This document shows positions 1 through 8,768 of a DNA stretch of 64,000 bases, in pieces. Source of the DNA: Lelliottia nimipressuralis (GTDB lineage: Bacteria; Pseudomonadota; Gammaproteobacteria; Enterobacterales; Enterobacteriaceae); contig NZ_SOMG01000012.1 in assembly GCF_004402045.1 (NCBI RefSeq), positions 124,001 to 188,000 of the forward strand. Direction: 5' to 3'. The notes beneath the pieces are model-generated. The model saw nothing but the letters and a program-made list of their open reading frames with translations. It was not told where the DNA came from and ran no database searches. The position numbers were made by a program, and so were the translations under genes. How positions within the stretch are numbered: position 1 is the first letter of the stretch; every line of letters begins with the position of its first letter.

Positions 1-461
1 GAGATATGGACGAACTACGTTACGGCGGTGAAACTGTTTATCTCCACATTTTTAAAAAAGCAAACTGTTCTTCCGTATATTATTCTTTCATTGTTCTGAG
101 AATTTTATTATCAGAACAGCACCCGATACCCAGGAAGTAGTAAATAAGCCGTAAGTTTCTCACGAGAAAATGCTGATAAAATCATGAAAAATTAAACGCA
201 ACTTATTGATTTATAAAGAACAAAAGTCAAATCATAGCGTTCTCACTTTATTTTCTAAAAGCGCTTGATAACCTGACACCACCTATTTTAAGACTTTTGA
301 TGATGGAAATTATTCACACGTACTGATAAGCAACTATGAATATCAACGTTAACTTTTCGCATTAACGGAATATCCGCATATCGCGGTCACAATAACTCTA
401 TTGAGTTACTAACCTGAAATAATAATGTTCTAACATTTACACACTGAGGAATAGTTTAAAG
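1..461. other. Non-coding AT-rich region upstream of the fimbrial operon
   Basis: I see no convincing gene here. A short frame at 3-140 has no ribosome binding site and unremarkable composition. The stretch is much more AT-rich than the neighbouring coding DNA, as is usual upstream of chaperone-usher operons. It holds two inverted repeats: arms 92-99 and 111-118 (TGTTCTGA/TCAGAACA), and arms 393-398 and 403-408 (TAACTC/GAGTTA). The second lies about 55 bases before the pilin start. A possible -35 element TTGAGT (401-406) overlaps that second repeat; the matching -10 is weak. No fim-switch-type invertible repeat was found. Confidence 0.5.
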
Positions 462-1019
462 ATGAATAAATCCGTCATTGCCATGGGATTATTATTGGCC
501 GCCGTTGCCAGCCCTTCCAGCCATGCGGCAGATCCCGGTAAAGGTGCAGGTCAAATCAATTTCACGGGCACCATTACCGCGAGCACCTGTGATGTCGATA
601 TTAATGGTCAGGGAGGTAACCCAACGATTCAAATGGGCACCATCTCGTCTTCGGCATTTAAAGAAAAAGGGGATGTTGCGGGTATTCACCGCATCCAGAT
701 AGATCTGTCTAACTGCGATACCGCCGTCCTTAAAGAAGCCGGAGCACGATTTGGCGGTGCTTATGATTCTAATGATAACAATCTGCTCGCGCTTAAAACC
801 GGCGGCGACGCCGCAACGGGTTTGGGTATTGAATTCCTGAATGAAGATGGAACCTCTCTGAAACTGGGCGAAAATCCAAATAAATTTATCCCTATTACCG
901 GCGCCGGCACCGCGGGTACGGCCACCCTGCTTTATTCAGCCCGTTATAAATCAACCATTGATACTGTGACCGCCGGTAAAGCAGATGCGGTTGCGGATTA
1001 CACCATTATCTATAAATAA
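462..1019 (+). CDS. Major fimbrial subunit (chaperone-usher pilin)
   Basis: This 185-residue protein is a typical type 1-like pilin subunit. It has a Sec signal peptide (about residues 1-22, ending SSHA-A), then the pilin N-terminal pattern G-x-I-x-F-x-G-T-I-T-x-S-T-C-D. A second Cys (SNCDT, about residue 85) would form the conserved disulfide, and the C-terminal donor-accepting strand ends in a penultimate Tyr (TIIYK). It should be exported, capped by the chaperone encoded next, and polymerised through the usher into the fimbrial rod. Start: the ATG follows GAGGA at 446-450. It is the first gene of a four-gene operon. A strong hairpin directly after the stop would be expected to keep pilin mRNA more abundant than the downstream messages. 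Confidence 0.9.
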   Translation: MNKSVIAMGLLLAAVASPSSHAADPGKGAGQINFTGTITASTCDVDINGQGGNPTIQMGTISSSAFKEKGDVAGIHRIQIDLSNCDTAVLKEAGARFGGAYDSNDNNLLALKTGGDAATGLGIEFLNEDGTSLKLGENPNKFIPITGAGTAGTATLLYSARYKSTIDTVTAGKADAVADYTIIYK

Positions 1020-1033
1020 ATTACTCAACTCAG

Positions 1034-1060
1034 TTCCGGGCTGTGGATAATAGCCCGGAA
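1034..1060 (+). terminator. Intercistronic hairpin after the pilin gene (attenuator/stabiliser)
   Basis: A perfect 9-bp stem, TTCCGGGCT (1034-1042) with AGCCCGGAA (1052-1060), closes a 9-base loop. It is not followed by a U-tract, so it more probably protects the pilin mRNA 3' end or partly attenuates than fully terminates. It ends just before the chaperone ribosome binding site (AAGGA, 1064-1068). Confidence 0.65.
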
Positions 1061-1074
1061 TGCAAGGATGTTTT

Positions 1075-1758
1075 ATGTTAAGGAAACGCTACCTGACGCT
1101 GCTGGCCTTGCTCTTTGGCTCTTGTTTGTCACACGCCAGTGTGACCTTATCGAATACGCGAGTGGTATATAATGCTGACAAGAAAGAGAGCAATATTAAC
1201 GTCAGAAACAATACTGACAGCCCTTTCCTGGTGCAGAGCTGGGTACAGGGCAATGATTCACAGGGAACCAAAGCCCCGTTTATTGTGACCCCACCACTTT
1301 TTCGCCTTGATGGGGGTAAAGCCAATGCGCTACGTATTATCTATAACGGCACCGCGTTGCCGCGGGATCGCGAGTCGCTTTTTTGGCTCAACGTGAAATC
1401 GATCCCGTCCTCCTCAAGAGAGGATGTCAACAAACTGCAAATCGCCGTTAATACTCGGATCAAGTTATTTTATCGCCCTGCGAATTTAGCGGATGAACCG
1501 GGAGAAATTAGCAAGAATGTTCAGTGGTCAGTTGAAAATAACAAACTCATCGTACGCAATAATTCTTCTTATCACATCTCATTTGCGGAGGTGACGATCA
1601 ATAACAAAAAATGGTCAGAGTTTGATCTGTTGGCACCTAAAAGCAGTAAAGCATTCACGCTAAATAATATACTACTGACAAACAACGCAAGCGTACATTG
1701 GAAATATATCAATGATTATGGCGGCAACAGCCAGCTAATAACACAAAAAATAGAATAA
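1075..1758 (+). CDS. Periplasmic fimbrial chaperone
   Basis: PapD/FimC-type chaperone of 227 residues with the ATG at 1075. This start is preferred over the in-frame ATG at 1060 because AAGGA (1064-1068) is correctly spaced for it, and the first ATG lies inside a hairpin arm. Signal peptide about residues 1-21 (SCLSHA-S). The two-Ig-domain body carries the family features: the early strand TRVVYNADKKES, the TPPLFRLDGGKANALRI region with the subunit-binding basic residue, and the signature LFWLNVKSIP. The F1-G1 loop is short, as in rod-forming (FGS-type) systems. It stabilises subunits in the periplasm and hands them to the usher, whose gene starts 36 bases downstream. Confidence 0.93.
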   Translation: MLRKRYLTLLALLFGSCLSHASVTLSNTRVVYNADKKESNINVRNNTDSPFLVQSWVQGNDSQGTKAPFIVTPPLFRLDGGKANALRIIYNGTALPRDRESLFWLNVKSIPSSSREDVNKLQIAVNTRIKLFYRPANLADEPGEISKNVQWSVENNKLIVRNNSSYHISFAEVTINNKKWSEFDLLAPKSSKAFTLNNILLTNNASVHWKYINDYGGNSQLITQKIE

Positions 1759-1794
1759 CGATTTTAACGCAATAACCTCGCAGGGGTATTTTTC

Positions 1795-4287
1795 ATGACT
1801 ATATTTTGGGGCATTCGTCCAGCGCTTTGCTTTGCCTGGATATTACCCAGCGCATTATACGCCAGTGATTATTTCGACCCGGCCTTTCTGGAAACAGGTG
1901 GTGCGCCACGTACCGCTGTCGATCTTTCTCTCTTTGAGAATAAAAATAGCCAGACACCCGGCATTTATCGTGTTGATCTCTTTGTTAACAATAAAATGAT
2001 CGACACGCGTGATATCGCGTTTCGACTCGAAGAGAACGCGCAGCATAAAAATATTCTGGCTCCGTGCCTTAGCAAGGAAACGCTTCAGTCGTTTGGTGTA
2101 AAAACGGGGGCCTTCCCGTTGCTGCAGGATGATACTCAGGGCTGCGCGAAACTGGCGGCGATCCCACAGGCGAGCAGCGAGTTTGACTTCAGTGAGCAGG
2201 CGTTAAGACTTAGCATCCCTCAGGCGGCGCTGGACAGCCAGGCTCACGGCTACATCGATCCCGCACGTCGGGAGCAGGGAATTCCGGGCCTGACGCTCAG
2301 CTACAACTACAGCGGCGCCAGCTGGACCTCAAACAATGGTTCGGGAACCGACAGCCACTATCTTAGCCTGCGTCCGGGTCTGAATGTTGGCCCATGGCGT
2401 TTACGCAATTTTTCGACCTGGAGCAACAGCCAGGGGCAAGCCGGCCGCTGGGAATCAATTTATACCTATCTGCAGCGTGATATCAGCACCCTGAATAGCC
2501 AGCTGATTGTCGGAGATAATAGCTCTACCGCTGAAGTCTTTGATAGCACCCCGTTTCGTGGCGTTCAGCTTTACTCGGATGAGCAGATGCTTCCGGGCAG
2601 CCTGCGGGGCTATGCTCCTGTGATCCGCGGTATTGCCCGTACCAATGCCCAGGTCACTATTTTTCAGAACGGCTATAGCATCTATCAAAGCTATGTACCG
2701 CCCGGTGAATTTGTCATTAACGATCTTTACCTCGGCAGCAGCGGCGAGCTGAAAGTTGTGGTGAAAGAGGCGGATGGCAGCGAGCAAGTCTCTTTAGTGC
2801 CTTACGCCTCGTTAGCGGTTATGCAGCGGGAAGGTCAATTCAAATATGAAGTTATTAGCGGTACCTATCGTTCCAGCAGCAGCGATGCTGAGAATGCCCT
2901 GTTTTCACAAGGGAGCCTGATTTACGGTCTTCCGTGGGAAACCTCGGTATACGGCGGCATGCAGGCCGCCAGTCAATATCAGTCCCTGCTCTTTGGCATG
3001 GGTAAAAACATGGGCGATTTTGGCGCACTGTCCTTCGATATTACCCAGGCCTGGGCAACCACCAGGCAGGCAGAGAAAAACCGGGGCCAATCGCTACGCC
3101 TTCGCTACAACAAAAGCCTGCTGTCTACCGGCACTAACGTTGCGATTGCGGGTTATCGCTACTCGACGTCCGATTACTACACGCTGGGTGAAACGCTGGG
3201 CAGCTACAACTCGCAGAACTGGCTCCCGGAGCGACGCCGTAGCCGTACAGAACTGACGCTAAACCAAAACCTGGGAGAAAGCCTTGGCTATCTCTCCGCC
3301 ATGCTGGTCAGCGAGGACTACCACACCAGCCACAAACGCACGACCTCCGCCACGCTGGGCTATGGCAATAGCTGGAACGGTATCAGCTATAGCCTGAATT
3401 ACAGCCACTATCTGAACGTAACAAAAGAGGATAACCAGCGTCGTTATAACCAGGACAACCTGTTTAGCCTCAGCATGAGCGTTCCGCTGGACAAATGGCT
3501 CCGCTCCACGCGTGCTGGTTATACCTTTTCCGCAGCAGAAAAACGCTCGCCTGGCCACAGCGTTTCCCTTAGCGGCAGTGCCCTTGAGGACAATAACCTT
3601 AACTGGAGCGTACAGCAGAACATCACCTCTGGCAGCCAGACAAACAGCAGCGATGCATCACTCAGCTATAGCGGACGTTATGCGCAGGTTGGCGCCGGGT
3701 ATGGCTATAGCCGGGACGCACAGCGGCTGAATTACAACCTGCGAGGGGGAGTGCTGGTTCACCCGCATGGCGTCACGCTGGCGCAGTCGCTGGGTGAAAC
3801 GGTCGCCCTGGTTGAAGCGCCGGATGCAGCGGGCGTCAGCGTCCGTAACCACGCTGGCGTACGCACCGACTCCCGGGGCTATGCCGTGGTGCCTTACCTG
3901 ACCCCTTATCAGGAGAGCACAATCCAGCTGAGACCCGACACGCTGCCAGATGATGTTGAGCTGGAAAGCAATAGCCATAAAGTTGTTCCCACCCGGGGAG
4001 CCATCGTTCGGGCACGTTTTACCACTGCGGTGGGTAAACGCCTGATGATGACGCTGACAGGTGCGCAGGGCAAACCCGTTCCGTTCGGCGCTATTGTTTC
4101 TCAAAACACAACCAGCAGCATTGTGGGTGATGAAGGGAGCGTATTCCTCACAGGGATGGCGGAAAAAGGGACGTTAGACGTGAGCTGGGGTAAGAAACCC
4201 GATCAGCGTTGCCAGGTTCACTATCAGCTTTCTGGGCAGGAACCCACGATTAGCGGAATTGTGCAGTTAGCGCAAACCTGCAAATAA
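1795..4287 (+). CDS. Outer-membrane fimbrial usher
   Basis: An 830-residue usher of the PapC/FimD family and normal length. After a signal peptide (cleavage near SALYA-S) comes the N-terminal chaperone-binding domain (YFDPAFLE, then GIYRVDLFVNN). A 24-strand barrel region follows with the usher signature FRGVQLYSDEQMLP and APVIRGIARTNAQVTI (about 250-290), the plug, and C-terminal domains containing NHAGVRTDSRGYAVVPYLTPY and the Cys pair near the end (DQRC...AQTC). It is the assembly pore for the fimbria. Start: AGGGG lies 8 bases before the ATG. The tip adhesin gene follows after 26 bases. Confidence 0.96.
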   Translation: MTIFWGIRPALCFAWILPSALYASDYFDPAFLETGGAPRTAVDLSLFENKNSQTPGIYRVDLFVNNKMIDTRDIAFRLEENAQHKNILAPCLSKETLQSFGVKTGAFPLLQDDTQGCAKLAAIPQASSEFDFSEQALRLSIPQAALDSQAHGYIDPARREQGIPGLTLSYNYSGASWTSNNGSGTDSHYLSLRPGLNVGPWRLRNFSTWSNSQGQAGRWESIYTYLQRDISTLNSQLIVGDNSSTAEVFDSTPFRGVQLYSDEQMLPGSLRGYAPVIRGIARTNAQVTIFQNGYSIYQSYVPPGEFVINDLYLGSSGELKVVVKEADGSEQVSLVPYASLAVMQREGQFKYEVISGTYRSSSSDAENALFSQGSLIYGLPWETSVYGGMQAASQYQSLLFGMGKNMGDFGALSFDITQAWATTRQAEKNRGQSLRLRYNKSLLSTGTNVAIAGYRYSTSDYYTLGETLGSYNSQNWLPERRRSRTELTLNQNLGESLGYLSAMLVSEDYHTSHKRTTSATLGYGNSWNGISYSLNYSHYLNVTKEDNQRRYNQDNLFSLSMSVPLDKWLRSTRAGYTFSAAEKRSPGHSVSLSGSALEDNNLNWSVQQNITSGSQTNSSDASLSYSGRYAQVGAGYGYSRDAQRLNYNLRGGVLVHPHGVTLAQSLGETVALVEAPDAAGVSVRNHAGVRTDSRGYAVVPYLTPYQESTIQLRPDTLPDDVELESNSHKVVPTRGAIVRARFTTAVGKRLMMTLTGAQGKPVPFGAIVSQNTTSSIVGDEGSVFLTGMAEKGTLDVSWGKKPDQRCQVHYQLSGQEPTISGIVQLAQTCK

Positions 4288-4313
4288 CCCGTTAATGATT
4301 TAAGGAATTAATC

Positions 4314-5357
4314 ATGAAAAAATTAGCGTTATTCGTTTGCCTGGCCGCAGGTGGATTTATAGGATCGCCTGCCTTTGCCGCTGTAGAAGGGAGCTGCTGG
4401 CCGACATCAACTGTATCAGGCGTGGCGCACAACTTTAATATTATCGAAAACCTGACTGCCGACGACGTTCCCGGCATAACTCAATCACCATGGAAGAATA
4501 AAGGTAATTTTGATGGTATCTGCTTCTGCAGAGACTCCAACGTGGCAGAGAGTATATTATTTCTATTTACAAGTTCTAAACTGGGTTCAGGAGGCGGTAA
4601 ACGTAGCGCAGACTTTATCTATTATCCCCTGGATGTGGACAAGGGTATCAATATCGGCATTAATGTAGCCCTTGGCGGAAAAGATGATTTAAGAACAGTC
4701 CCTGTTGATTTAAGTAACACTGCTGGTGTTGATAATGGGCATATTGAGAAAAATAATTGTGATGATAATAACGATGCTTATCCGTTCGCAACCGGCTCCA
4801 ACGGAACCGTCTCACTAGAATTAACTAAACCGCTTCCTTCGGGCCGTATTGAAATTCCTATGCAGGAATTAGTTACCATTTATGCCAAAAAACAGACAGG
4901 TAGTTTTGACCGCTCCAGGCCCTTTGTTAAACTCAATTTTCAATTGTCAATTGATATTCCACCACAATGCACTATTAATGATGGACAAACCATTAACGTC
5001 CCGTTTGGCGATATCTCAGTAAATGAATTTAAGCCCGAAGCCGCCAAAAAGGAAAAAGACTTTGATATTCACGTCAGTTGCAAAAATCCTGATGATGTCA
5101 GCAAAGTGAGTATTAAATTCCGCACTTCCGATTTTAATGGTTCCGGCTTTATCAAAACCCATAATGATGAAGGGGTTCGCAGCGATTTAGGAATAAAACT
5201 AAAACATAACGGTAATAAAATTGATGGCAGCAGTCCGGCCATTCCGACACAGGAGGGTAATGTCACGATTACAGCAACGCCCGTGCAACAGGGAGAAAAA
5301 TCTCCAGAACCGGGAAAATTTGAAGCCACATCAACCCTGGATTTCGAGTTCAAATAA
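4314..5357 (+). CDS. Fimbrial tip adhesin (two-domain)
   Basis: A 347-residue exported protein (signal peptide to about residue 22, PAFA-A) in the usual last position of a chaperone-usher operon. It is twice as long as a pilin. The N-terminal Cys-containing region (about 23-210, with paired Cys in GSCWP and ICFCRD) would be the receptor-binding domain. The C-terminal part (about 220-347) has the pilin hallmarks: PPQCTINDGQTINVPFGDI and the end TLDFEFK, the strand that enters donor-strand exchange. The ligand cannot be deduced. It is AT-richer than the usher gene, typical of laterally exchanged adhesins. Start: AAGGA precedes the ATG. Confidence 0.82.
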   Translation: MKKLALFVCLAAGGFIGSPAFAAVEGSCWPTSTVSGVAHNFNIIENLTADDVPGITQSPWKNKGNFDGICFCRDSNVAESILFLFTSSKLGSGGGKRSADFIYYPLDVDKGINIGINVALGGKDDLRTVPVDLSNTAGVDNGHIEKNNCDDNNDAYPFATGSNGTVSLELTKPLPSGRIEIPMQELVTIYAKKQTGSFDRSRPFVKLNFQLSIDIPPQCTINDGQTINVPFGDISVNEFKPEAAKKEKDFDIHVSCKNPDDVSKVSIKFRTSDFNGSGFIKTHNDEGVRSDLGIKLKHNGNKIDGSSPAIPTQEGNVTITATPVQQGEKSPEPGKFEATSTLDFEFK

Positions 5358-5397
5358 AGAAAAAACTTAATCCACTAAAGAAACGTCTTATTTCATT

Positions 5398-5427
5398 GCA
5401 ACTCATGGCGCTATAGAAATGAGTTGC
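5398..5427 (+). terminator. Hairpin between tip adhesin and FG-GAP gene
   Basis: A perfect 9-bp inverted repeat, GCAACTCAT (5398-5406) and ATGAGTTGC (5419-5427), with a 12-base loop and an AT-rich stretch (TATTTAAAAA) after it. It could end the fimbrial mRNA or be read through into the next gene, which starts 38 bases later. Confidence 0.45.
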
Positions 5428-5465
5428 CGGGTATTTAAAAATGGATTTGTATAAGGATATATAGC

Positions 5466-7286
5466 ATGAAACTAAAAAGTAAAACGCGTGTAGCACTTTG
5501 CGTTGCAGCCTTATTAGGTACAGGCTTCACGGCATCTCAGGTCATTGCCAGCGATATCGAGCCCTACTCTGCCCCTTTCGCTATCAAAGGTGAAAAGAGT
5601 AAAGACTATTTCGGTATGACAATGACCACGATCGGTAAGTTTTCCGATAAAGACAATGGCACGCATATCGCGGGCGAAGATATTGTGATTACGGCCCCCT
5701 GGGGGGATGATGCGAAAGGGATCGCGTACGTTATTTTCGGGACTTCCGGTGGAAAAACCATGCAGGAAGTGAATAACGTAGGTGAATTCGATCCGCAAAA
5801 CGCGCTTAAAATTATCCACAGTAATAAAGCGAATAAACCGGGCTCAGTCACCACAAAATGGATGGGCGTCGCGGTACGCAAAATTGGGGATATTAACGGT
5901 GATGGATATGACGATTTAGCGATCGCTTCCCACTGGCATGACCAGGTATATATCATCTGGGGCGGGCCACACCACCGCACAGGCGCGCGTCTTTCTAATC
6001 AGATAGACCTCAATGATATCGATAACGGCAACTCTCGCGTGGGCATTCGCATCCGTACGGTGAATGCTTCAGGCAATGCTAATACCGGCGGCTGGTTTGG
6101 TGCTGCAGTAGGGCCAATTAAATATAAAAATTCTGCCGTCGCTAACAAGATGGTCGATCTCGCTATCGGCGATATCGAAGGCACTGGCGGACGCGGTGGC
6201 GCAGTGATTATCTACGGCGCCCAAAAAGCAGGCGACCAGTGGCAGAACATTGATATTAAGCGCAACAATCTGGGCGACTGGGAAATCCCTGCCGCGACCG
6301 GCGCCTATATTCGTCCGCAAATGACCGCTACCAACGGTCCGGATAAACCGCTTAATTACAACCTGGGTCAGCAGATCAGCGATGTGGGGGATATTAACGG
6401 CGATGGCTTCAGTGATTATCTGATAGTCGACCCGGAATCCGTCAATGAAGGCCGCGTTTCCGACAACAGTGGCATTAGCGGACGCGGCACGGCATATCTC
6501 GTCTACGGCAGCAGTTTCAACCAGGGGAATCTCGACATCGCCTCGTTAAACGCCACGCAGGCGACCCGTATCCACGGTATGGGGAACGCTTTCCTTGGCG
6601 GCCAGTCAGGAGGTGGTGAAGGGAATAACGATCATAGCGCGTACACGCAGGATAAGCCCAATAACGGCACCATCACGCCGTTAGGTAACTTCCTGAGTAC
6701 TCACTATAACGCTTTTGCGATTAGCGCCCCTGCCGACATTGGCATCGATAAAAAACGTTCCGGACTGGTCTGGATTATTAAAGGTAAGACCGACGGCAGT
6801 AAGTTGCCATCTTCCCTGTTCCTTGATGCGGCGCACACACGTCTGAACTTCAACAAGAGTTTCAGCGTGCGGGATGGCTATGCTATCTACGCCGACAGAC
6901 CAGGCAGCAAACTGGCAGGGTTCGGGAATAGCATTCTCGGTAATGTGGATCTGAACGGCGACGGCAAGAAGGATCTGGTGATTGGCGATCCAAATGCGCT
7001 GAACTCCAGCGGCACTCAGGTTGGCGCCGTGTATGTGATCAACGGAGGCAAAAGCCTGGATGATTACGCAGATGATGAAGGCATGATCAATATTAGTACG
7101 CTGGTGAGTGAAGGCGTTGCGAAAGTCTACTGGGGTAAAAATCAGTATGAAAAATTTGGCGCCTCTATCGCTGCCGGGAATTTCAATGGCTTTACGCAGG
7201 ATAGTCTCGCCATTGGTTCTTACCGGGATAACAGCTGGACGGGTAAAGTGACCTTCCGCATTGCGGATTACATCATCCCGGATTAA
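5466..7286 (+). CDS. Exported FG-GAP/integrin-alpha-like repeat protein
   Basis: A 606-residue protein with a Sec signal peptide (to about residue 28, QVIA-S). The body contains repeated FG-GAP-type blades: about seven hydrophobic segments of the type G-x-A-Y-V-I-F-G, with calcium-loop motifs D-x-N-x-D-G-x-x-D at GDINGDGYDDLAI (about 141), GDINGDGFSDYLI (about 312) and DLNGDGKKDLVIGDP (about 496). This is the pattern of integrin-alpha N-terminal beta-propellers. Known bacterial FG-GAP proteins are surface or secreted and often bind proteins or sugars. No lipobox, sorting signal or C-terminal beta-barrel is visible, so it is probably periplasmic or passively surface-attached. It sits 108 bases after the tip adhesin on the same strand, with its own AAGGA ribosome binding site, and may be a fimbrial accessory. 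Its exact role is unknown. Confidence 0.8.
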   Translation: MKLKSKTRVALCVAALLGTGFTASQVIASDIEPYSAPFAIKGEKSKDYFGMTMTTIGKFSDKDNGTHIAGEDIVITAPWGDDAKGIAYVIFGTSGGKTMQEVNNVGEFDPQNALKIIHSNKANKPGSVTTKWMGVAVRKIGDINGDGYDDLAIASHWHDQVYIIWGGPHHRTGARLSNQIDLNDIDNGNSRVGIRIRTVNASGNANTGGWFGAAVGPIKYKNSAVANKMVDLAIGDIEGTGGRGGAVIIYGAQKAGDQWQNIDIKRNNLGDWEIPAATGAYIRPQMTATNGPDKPLNYNLGQQISDVGDINGDGFSDYLIVDPESVNEGRVSDNSGISGRGTAYLVYGSSFNQGNLDIASLNATQATRIHGMGNAFLGGQSGGGEGNNDHSAYTQDKPNNGTITPLGNFLSTHYNAFAISAPADIGIDKKRSGLVWIIKGKTDGSKLPSSLFLDAAHTRLNFNKSFSVRDGYAIYADRPGSKLAGFGNSILGNVDLNGDGKKDLVIGDPNALNSSGTQVGAVYVINGGKSLDDYADDEGMINISTLVSEGVAKVYWGKNQYEKFGASIAAGNFNGFTQDSLAIGSYRDNSWTGKVTFRIADYIIPD

Positions 7287-7315
7287 TTCTTACATCACCT
7301 GAATTACAGCAACGC

Positions 7316-7341
7316 TGCCGGGGAAACATCATTCCCCGGCA
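7316..7341 (+). terminator. Rho-independent terminator after the FG-GAP gene
   Basis: A 10-bp stem, TGCCGGGGAA (7316-7325) and TTCCCCGGCA (7332-7341), with a six-base loop followed by ATTTATT. It separates the fimbrial cluster from the convergent yhiN gene. Confidence 0.8.
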
Positions 7342-7343
7342 AT

Positions 7344-8540
7344 TTATTGCGCATTTTGCAGCGCCTGCGCACACGCCCAGGCGCTGGCCCATGCCCACTG
7401 GAAATTGTACCCACCGAGCCAGCCGGTAACGTCCATCACTTCACCAATGAAATAGAGTCCCGGCACGTTGCGGGCTTCCATGGTGCGGGAAGAGAGTTCA
7501 TTCGTATCGACTCCACCCAGCGTCACTTCCGCCGTGCGGTAGCCTTCGGTGCCGTTTGGCTGCACGCGCCAGTTTGTCAGCGTCTCGACCAGCGTTTCCT
7601 GCTCGCGGCTGTTAAGTTGCCTGAGCGACACATCCGGGATCTGCCCCAGCACCTGCAAACATTCCACCAGACGTTTTGGCAGCTGCATTGCCAGCGTGTT
7701 TTTCAGGCTTTGATTAGGGTGTGCCGCACGTTGCTCGTCGAGAAACGCGTCCAGATCGCAATCGGGAAGCAGGTTAACCGTGACAAACTCCCCCGGCTGC
7801 CAGTAGCTGGAAATTTGCAGCACCGCCGGGCCGGAGAGGCCGCGATGGGTAAAGAGCAGATTTTCACGGAACACCGTACCGTCTTCAGCGGTAATCACTG
7901 ACGGAACAGACACCCCGGAGAGTGTCTGGAGCTGTTCCAGCAGCGGTTTATGCAGCGTAAATGGCACCAGACCGGCGCGGGTCGGCAGCACCTTCAGGCC
8001 AAACTGCTCCGCAATCTTATAGCCGAACGGGGAAGCACCCAGCCCCGGCATGGAAAGCCCGCCGCTGGCGATCACCAGGTTATCGGCACTGACGCTTTCA
8101 CCGTTGAGCTGCAGCGTGTAACCCTGTTCATCACGGGCAACCTCCAGCACCTCCGTGCGCAGGCGCATCACCACGCCACCCTTTTCGCACTCGGCTACCA
8201 GCATATCGACAATCTGCTGCGCGGAGTCGTCGCAGAACAGCTGGCCCAGCGTCTTCTCATGCCACGCGATGCCGTGCTTACCCACGAGTTCGATAAAGTC
8301 CCACTGGGTGTAACGCGCCAGCGCAGATTTGCAAAAATGCCGGTTCTGGCTCAGATAAGCCGCGGGCTCTACATACAGGTTAGTAAAGTTGCAGCGCCCA
8401 CCGCCGGACATCAGGATCTTACGACCTGGCTTTTTACCGTTATCCAGCAACAGCACGCGACGACCCGCCTGTCCGGCCATCGCCGCACAAAACATACCCG
8501 CCGCACCGGCGCCAATTACCACGGCATCAAACCTTTCCAC
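7344..8540 (-). CDS. yhiN: YhiN, HI0933-family FAD-dependent oxidoreductase
   Basis: A 398-residue flavoprotein of the HI0933/BaiN family; E. coli YhiN has 400 residues. The GTG at 8540 is chosen because AGAGG lies 8 bases upstream and the dinucleotide-binding motif then begins at residue 6 (VVIGAGAAGMFCA). The longer frame upstream would add an unrelated 42-residue leader. Further features are GRKILMSGGGRCNFTN (FAD contact) and a C-terminal EVMDVTGWLGGYNFQWAWASG-like FAD-binding end, with Ser-Ala where many homologues have Ser-Gly. The substrate is not established in the family. It converges on the fimbrial cluster and is divergent from pitA. Confidence 0.93.
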   Translation of the reverse strand: MERFDAVVIGAGAAGMFCAAMAGQAGRRVLLLDNGKKPGRKILMSGGGRCNFTNLYVEPAAYLSQNRHFCKSALARYTQWDFIELVGKHGIAWHEKTLGQLFCDDSAQQIVDMLVAECEKGGVVMRLRTEVLEVARDEQGYTLQLNGESVSADNLVIASGGLSMPGLGASPFGYKIAEQFGLKVLPTRAGLVPFTLHKPLLEQLQTLSGVSVPSVITAEDGTVFRENLLFTHRGLSGPAVLQISSYWQPGEFVTVNLLPDCDLDAFLDEQRAAHPNQSLKNTLAMQLPKRLVECLQVLGQIPDVSLRQLNSREQETLVETLTNWRVQPNGTEGYRTAEVTLGGVDTNELSSRTMEARNVPGLYFIGEVMDVTGWLGGYNFQWAWASAWACAQALQNAQ

Positions 8541-8768
8541 GTCAAAATCCTCTTGGTTAACTGCCGCGGATTGTAAAGTTTCCTCTGTGGTCACACCAGC
8601 GTAAAAAGATATTACAAAGCCATTCCATTGAAATTTAAAGAATATCCTTTCAGGCACTTTTCCCAAATCAGGTGGTATGTCAAAAAAAGTCTATATTTCA
8701 CTTTGCCCGCCGTGCATTTGTCCTGGATAATGCGCCGCGTTCATGTCCTCAAAATGGCGTAACGTCCT

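Noticed and set aside
1-461. Phase-variable invertible promoter (fim switch) upstream of the pilin
   Set aside because: The inverted repeats present are short and close together; no recombinase gene or long spaced inverted repeat is in view, though DNA left of the window is unseen.
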